In this document: piece by piece, positions 60,601 to 64,000 of the stretch
How positions within the stretch are numbered: the stretch's first letter is position 1
How the letters are laid out: each line of letters opens with the position of its first letter
NCBI GenBank assembly: GCA_965203475.1
Contig: OZ241890.1
Span: 2,294,001 to 2,358,000, forward strand
Origin: JABDMD01 sp965203475
GTDB lineage: Bacteria; Pseudomonadota; Gammaproteobacteria; UBA4575
DNA length: 64,000 nt
Direction of reading: 5' to 3'
Program-made: the position numbers and the translations under genes
The notes under the pieces: model-generated
Seen by the model: only the letters and a program-made list of their open reading frames with translations
Told to the model about the DNA's origin: nothing
Database searches by the model: none

Positions 60601-62222
60601 ACTAATTCTTCACGAATCCCATCTAGGGGCGGGTTGGTTACTTGAGCAAACAGTTGTTTGAAGTAGTCATACAATAAGCGTGAACGATTTGATAACACAG
60701 CAAGTGCGGCATCTGTACCCATCGAGCCAGTAGGCTCTAAGCCATTTGCAGCCATCGGCGCCATCAATACTCTCAAATCTTCATGCGTATATCCAAACGC
60801 TTGTTGGCGCTGTAATAATGACTCTTTGTTGTCTGCCGTTACCTGTTTTGCAGCTGGTAACGCTTCTAAAGTAACAAGATTTTCTTGCAACCAGTCTGCG
60901 TACGGATGTTGTTCTACAAACTCTTTTTTAATTTCTTCGTCATCAATAATGCGGCCTTGACGTGTGTCTACCATAAAGATTCGACCTGGATGTAAGCGAT
61001 CTTTAATCTGAATATTCTCAGGGGGTATGTCGAGTACGCCGACTTCGGAAGCCATCACCACCATGTCATCTTTAGTGACGTAATAACGAGAAGGACGCAA
61101 ACCATTTCGATCCAGCACGGCACCAATGACTTCGCCATCAGTAAAGGCGATGGAAGCCGGTCCGTCCCACGGTTCCATCAAGCAGGCATGGAACTCATAA
61201 AAGGCTTTGCGTGCTGTATCCATGGTCTCGTGTCCACTCCATGCTTCAGGAATCATCATTAAAATCGCATGTTGTAGTGGGCGACCACTCATATGTAAAA
61301 ATTCCATTACGTTATCAAACGTGGCGGAATCGCTGCCGCCTTCAATCACGATCGGAAATAGTTTTTGTAAATCATCTCCGAATAAAGAAGAACTACATAA
61401 TGATTCACGTGCACGCATCCAGTTTGCATTACCACGTACAGTATTGATTTCGCCATTGTGAGAAATGTATCGAAACGGATGTGCAAGCTCCCATGCAGGA
61501 AAGGTGTTTGTTGAAAAGCGTTGGTGAACTAATGCTAGCGCGGATTCAAAGTCAGGTTCAGAAATATCTGGAAACATTGGCTCAAATTGCGAGCCAGTAA
61601 GCATGCCTTTATACACACATGTTTTGTACGAAAGAGAAGGGATATAAAAATGTTCCTTTTCTGATAAATTCAAATCGTTCGAAATTTCATGTTCAATGCG
61701 TTTACGAATGACATATAACTTCCGCTCAAAAGAAGCTTCATCCCGTAAACTTTCATTGCGGCCGATAAATATCTGTTTAAAAGTAGGTTCTCCCGCTTTT
61801 GCCATAGAACCCAACGAAGAAGAATCATAGGGTACATCGCGCCAACCCAATAACTGTTGTCCTTCTTCAGAAATAATTCGTGCAAATTGCTCCATGCAGT
61901 GTTTTTGTTGGCCAGCATCATTTGGTAAAAACACCATACCGGCCCCGTATTGCCCAAACTCGGGTAAATTGATACCAATGTCTTTGCATACGCGCATAAA
62001 AAATTTATGTGGCAATTGGGTAAGCATGCCTACACCATCACCTGTGTTTTCTTCACAACCACAGGCGCCACGATGAATTAAGTTTTTAAGAATGGTAACG
62101 GCGTTTTCAACGATCTTATGTGATTTGCGACCTTTAATATCAACTACAAACCCAACACCACAGGCATCGTGTTCATAGGCAGGGTCGTAAAGACCTTGAG
62201 CAGGTTCATTTGCTATTCTCAT
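57660..62222 (-). CDS. gltB: Glutamate synthase large subunit
   Basis: A 1520-residue enzyme of normal length. The N-terminal pro-peptide ends before Cys21 (HDACGVGFV), the amidotransferase nucleophile. The central domain is followed by the FMN synthase domain (GEGGEDPDRY, SGYDGGTGASP), then CIMMRVCHLNTCPVGVAT, the [3Fe-4S] site, and the C-terminal right-handed beta-helix (GDHGCEYMTGGRVVVIG). With GltD it makes two glutamates from glutamine and 2-oxoglutarate, the main ammonia assimilation route. The 248-base upstream region shows nothing I can name. Confidence 0.97.
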   Translation of the reverse strand: MRIANEPAQGLYDPAYEHDACGVGFVVDIKGRKSHKIVENAVTILKNLIHRGACGCEENTGDGVGMLTQLPHKFFMRVCKDIGINLPEFGQYGAGMVFLPNDAGQQKHCMEQFARIISEEGQQLLGWRDVPYDSSSLGSMAKAGEPTFKQIFIGRNESLRDEASFERKLYVIRKRIEHEISNDLNLSEKEHFYIPSLSYKTCVYKGMLTGSQFEPMFPDISEPDFESALALVHQRFSTNTFPAWELAHPFRYISHNGEINTVRGNANWMRARESLCSSSLFGDDLQKLFPIVIEGGSDSATFDNVMEFLHMSGRPLQHAILMMIPEAWSGHETMDTARKAFYEFHACLMEPWDGPASIAFTDGEVIGAVLDRNGLRPSRYYVTKDDMVVMASEVGVLDIPPENIQIKDRLHPGRIFMVDTRQGRIIDDEEIKKEFVEQHPYADWLQENLVTLEALPAAKQVTADNKESLLQRQQAFGYTHEDLRVLMAPMAANGLEPTGSMGTDAALAVLSNRSRLLYDYFKQLFAQVTNPPLDGIREELVTQVATTVGPEQNLLEPTALSCRQVKIPSPVLTNEYLARIRELDQPGLKSKTIEILYPVANGGKGLDQALKDVCKQVDQAIADGTTNIILSDRGLTRELAAIPALLATAGVHHHLIRNGKRTQVGLILESGEPREVHHFAVLIGYGMGAINPYLAFESLGDMIGKGHLPEMQHEKAVQNFIKAVNKGLIKTMSKMGISTVQSYRGAQVFEAIGLNKEFVDQYFTWTASRIGGIGLEEVAKEMSIRHHNAFPDRPAKRPDLDWGGEYQWRRDGEYHLFNPETVFKLQHSTSSGQFSIFKEYTDNVNNQNENLATLRGLFNFKYAKDPIPLENVEPIENIMKRFSTGAMSYGSISKQAHETLAIAMNRIGGKSNTGEGGEDPDRYTPDANGDLRRSSIKQVASGRFGVTSEYLVNSDDIQIKMAQGAKPGEGGQLPGTKVYPWIAKVRGSTPGVGLISPPPHHDIYSIEDLAQLIHDLKNSNPDARIHVKLVAEVGVGTVAAGVAKAHSDVVLISGYDGGTGASPMSSLKHAGLPWELGLAETQQVLMMNGLRDRIVVQTDGQLKTGRDVVVAALLGAEEFGFSTAPLIVMGCIMMRVCHLNTCPVGVATQNPELTKKFTGQPEFVENFFKFVAQEVREYMAQLGFKTLDEMIGQVNRLDVNQAIDHWKARGLDFSSILMEPENPMQTAYHCTTEQDHGLDKSLDMTKILPMCKKAIESATPVNFSLEIKNTNRTVGTILGHHITKKYGAKGLPEDTVTIHFHGSAGMSFGAFVPKGVTLTLEGDSNDYLGKGLSGGKIIVYPPGASTFVAEENIIVGNVLLYGATSGEAYIRGIAGERFCVRNSGVHTVVEGVGDHGCEYMTGGRVVVIGPTGRNFAAGMSGGEAYVLANKSEFEILCNLDMVDLEELNDDDVEIVRGLLSKHCEYTQSTVGCNILENWNEYQSKFIKVMPKDYKRVLTAMKRAKAEGTSVDEAVMEAAHG

Positions 62223-62470
62223 CGTGCTACAGCAGTTATTTTTTATGCTTTATAAATAAGATCTAATATAGTAGTAGTTTTAAGGGAAAATCGATCTACT
62301 ACAAAAGTGTGATTCCATACTAAAAAGTTAAGATTTAAAGCTATATTTATCAGGGATTTACCTGGAATTAATACCCTTGCAAAGGGCCGCGCATTATAGA
62401 GGAGTGGCTGCCAATCCTCTAATGACCTTATTAATTTTATGGTTATGTGTACTTTTGCTCTATTCGTTCA

Positions 62471-62917
62471 CTAGAAAATATGCGGAATGAACTTTTGAGT
62501 ATGCTGCTGATACTCCGCATAGGAGGGGAAATGAGTGAGCAATAATTTTTCTTCTACACGCGCTTTGAGAAATACGGAAACCATAACCAAAATTACACCC
62601 ACAATATTAATCTCATGACCGTTATACATGGCGATACCAACCATCATAATGATTAAAGAGGTATACATGGGGTGGCGCACAAATCGGTACGGTCCGTTGG
62701 TAATGAGCACGGCATCGGGTTTGGGCTCCGGATAGATACTAAAGTTTCCTATTTTGTTGAATAGTAAAGTTGTAATTCCTAAGGCAATTCCAATTGCACA
62801 AAGTGCTAACCAATCGATTGATCCAAGATTGTTAAGCCCAACTGGATAACAACTCAATACGACGCCGGTTAATTGAATGATTACTAGTAAGTGGCTGGCG
62901 ATGGGTCGATTTTTCAT
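62471..62917 (-). CDS. Isoprenylcysteine methyltransferase-like (ICMT/PEMT) membrane protein
   Basis: A 148-residue protein with four to five helices. The signature NGPYRFVRHPMYTSL, and then VEEKLLLTHFPSYAEYQQHTQKFIPHIF, is shared by the ICMT/phospholipid methyltransferase family, where the RHP-Y and E-x2-L regions bind S-adenosylmethionine. The substrate is unknown in most bacterial members. It stands alone, divergent from the small exported protein gene with about 60 bases between starts. Confidence 0.85.
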   Translation of the reverse strand: MKNRPIASHLLVIIQLTGVVLSCYPVGLNNLGSIDWLALCAIGIALGITTLLFNKIGNFSIYPEPKPDAVLITNGPYRFVRHPMYTSLIIMMVGIAMYNGHEINIVGVILVMVSVFLKARVEEKLLLTHFPSYAEYQQHTQKFIPHIF

Positions 62918-62979
62918 ACTTCTATTTTTTCAGAATCGGTTTACAATGAGTATCACAATTCCAGTGTAGGAGTAAAAAT

Positions 62980-63237
62980 ATGAATACTAAATTAACTATT
63001 ATTATCGTATTTATGCTAGGAATGTTTTTCATTGGCAGTGCTCAAGCTGTTCGTTCAGGTGTTCTTCACGAAAATGACCCAACAAAGACGAATTTAGAAG
63101 TAGCATGTAAAGACAAGGACAGAGAACAAAAAGAAGGCAAGAAAGAAGAAAAGCATAAACAAAAGCATGGTAAGTCTGATTATCAGAAGCAACAGGAAGA
63201 AGAGCTAGAAAAAGCGATAGCGACGGACGTGTATTAA
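62980..63237 (+). CDS. Small exported, highly charged protein
   Basis: An 85-residue protein with a signal peptide ending in AQA (about residue 23) and a mature part of mixed Lys/Glu/Gln with His. AGGAG lies eight bases upstream of the ATG. The mature peptide is probably extended or helical and soluble in the periplasm. Its stop overlaps the stop of ttcA on the other strand by four bases. No family recognised. Confidence 0.65.
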   Translation: MNTKLTIIIVFMLGMFFIGSAQAVRSGVLHENDPTKTNLEVACKDKDREQKEGKKEEKHKQKHGKSDYQKQQEEELEKAIATDVY

Positions 63238-64000
63238 TTTAGCGTTTTATCAATAGCTAAATGATTTTTCTCTAACTTTAGTAACAATTCGTGATTTTGC
63301 ATTGCGTCAAAATCAAATAATTTATTGTCTAGCATATGACTGGGTGTGATGTTTTGCATCGCCCGGAATATATTTTTTACGCGTCCTGGAGAATTTGTAT
63401 CCCATTCATTTAACATTTGTTTGATGCGTTTGCGTTCCAAGTTGGGCTGAGAGCCACAAAGATTACAAGGAATAATAGGAAATTTACTCTTGTTTGCGTA
63501 TTTCTCAATATCTTTTTCGCGACTGTAAATTAAAGGTCGAATCACAATATTACGTTGATCATTACTAATTAATTTAGGCGGCATGGTTTTCATACGTGAG
63601 CCATGAAACATATTCATAAATAGTGTTTCAACAGCATCATCCATATGATGGCCCAGTGCAATTTTATTAATCGCTAATTTACTTGCTGTGTTATACAAAA
63701 TTCCTCGACGTAGACGGGAACACAACGAGCAACTAGTTTTTCCAGCAGGGATTTTTTCTTGCACAATACTATAAGTGTCTTGTTCAATAATATGAAACTC
63801 AATTCCTAGGGTTTTTAAAAAGTCTGGTAACACATGCTCTGGGAAACCGGGTTGTTTTTGGTCTAAGTTCACGGCGACTAATTCAAAGCTAACCGGCGCA
63901 ATGGGCCGTAATTGCATTAGCATGTCTAGCATTGTGTAGGAATCTTTGCCGCCAGATAAGCACACCATAATTCGATCACCATCATCAATCATGTGGTAAT
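63234..64000 (-). CDS. ttcA: tRNA 2-thiocytidine synthetase, start beyond window
   Basis: A PP-loop ATPase. SGGKDSYTML is the pyrophosphate loop; CSLC and CNLCG hold the [4Fe-4S] ligands, and GHHMDDAVETLFMNMFHG is typical of TtcA. It thiolates C32 of some tRNAs. The ATG at 63992 is internal: codons for Tyr-His continue upstream to the edge and known TtcA proteins begin about 25-40 residues earlier, so the true start lies outside the window. Confidence 0.93.
   Translation of the reverse strand, partial: YHMIDDGDRIMVCLSGGKDSYTMLDMLMQLRPIAPVSFELVAVNLDQKQPGFPEHVLPDFLKTLGIEFHIIEQDTYSIVQEKIPAGKTSCSLCSRLRRGILYNTASKLAINKIALGHHMDDAVETLFMNMFHGSRMKTMPPKLISNDQRNIVIRPLIYSREKDIEKYANKSKFPIIPCNLCGSQPNLERKRIKQMLNEWDTNSPGRVKNIFRAMQNITPSHMLDNKLFDFDAMQNHELLLKLEKNHLAIDKTLN

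Noticed and set aside
1..64000. tRNA, rRNA, CRISPR, insertion sequence or prophage
   Set aside because: No tRNA arm sequences such as GGTTCGAATCC, no transposase or integrase frames, and no regularly spaced repeats were seen while reading the window; short RNAs could still be missed without a covariance search.

Overview
The window looks like chromosomal DNA from an AT-rich (about 40% GC by eye) aerobic gammaproteobacterium. Supporting genes are fabA, bolA, a DUF3301 protein, a ZrgA-type zinc operon, the type IV pilus cluster fimT-pilV-pilW-pilX-pilY1, pepN, gltBD and ttcA. An AlkB-type hydroxylase and a pyrophosphate-type phosphofructokinase point towards a marine hydrocarbon- or C1-associated lineage, but the genus cannot be named. 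I see no rRNA, tRNA, insertion sequence, prophage or CRISPR array. Both ends cut through genes: a CHASE2-PAS sensor on the left and ttcA on the right.

Layout: 1-5.3 kb holds the sensor, a GalT-like nucleotidyltransferase, an orphan amino-acid binding protein, a two-helix K+ channel and a membrane retropepsin. 5.4-11.3 kb is a tripartite RND efflux operon. 11.3-17 kb has PPi-type PFK divergent from adk, a secreted zinc protease candidate, and a ferredoxin-reductase/Cys-protein/sulfurtransferase run. 17-23.2 kb has a PAS-GGDEF-EAL protein, then NUDIX plus a four-gene zinc-linked ABC operon. 23.7-31.2 kb is housekeeping (bolA, tatD, trhO, pepN, abgT, CDGSH, fabA). 31.2-35.5 kb has a MerR/LitR-like regulator divergent from alkB with a matching operator, then a split vitamin-K-carboxylase-like pair with a DCC thiol oxidoreductase. 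36.6-42.1 kb is the minor pilin/PilY1 cluster. 42.2-50.5 kb has a repeat-motif membrane protein, dinB, a molybdoenzyme with its own reductase, a TraB/GumN protein, an SH3 protein, and HhH and BON proteins. 50.6-56.1 kb is a small-protein region. 56.1-62.2 kb is gltBD, followed by a methyltransferase and ttcA.

Most notable: (i) a three-gene small-protein operon (50.67-51.38 kb) whose last ORF contains, before its stop codon, a perfect 15-bp hairpin, the architecture of the ArfA ribosome-rescue gene that makes non-stop mRNA; (ii) a membrane protein with five spaced copies of an F/R-x-G/S-S-x-x-D/E-Y-L motif; (iii) a VKGC homologue split into two coupled genes plus a thiol oxidoreductase; (iv) a CGTACA-N12-TGTACA operator between the MerR-like regulator and alkB; (v) an uncharacterised NAD(P)H-linked molybdoenzyme pair. 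Three very short genes (51524-51664, 53360-53476, 55877-56041) were found by reading the intergenic DNA. All family assignments come from reading the sequence; no database search was run.
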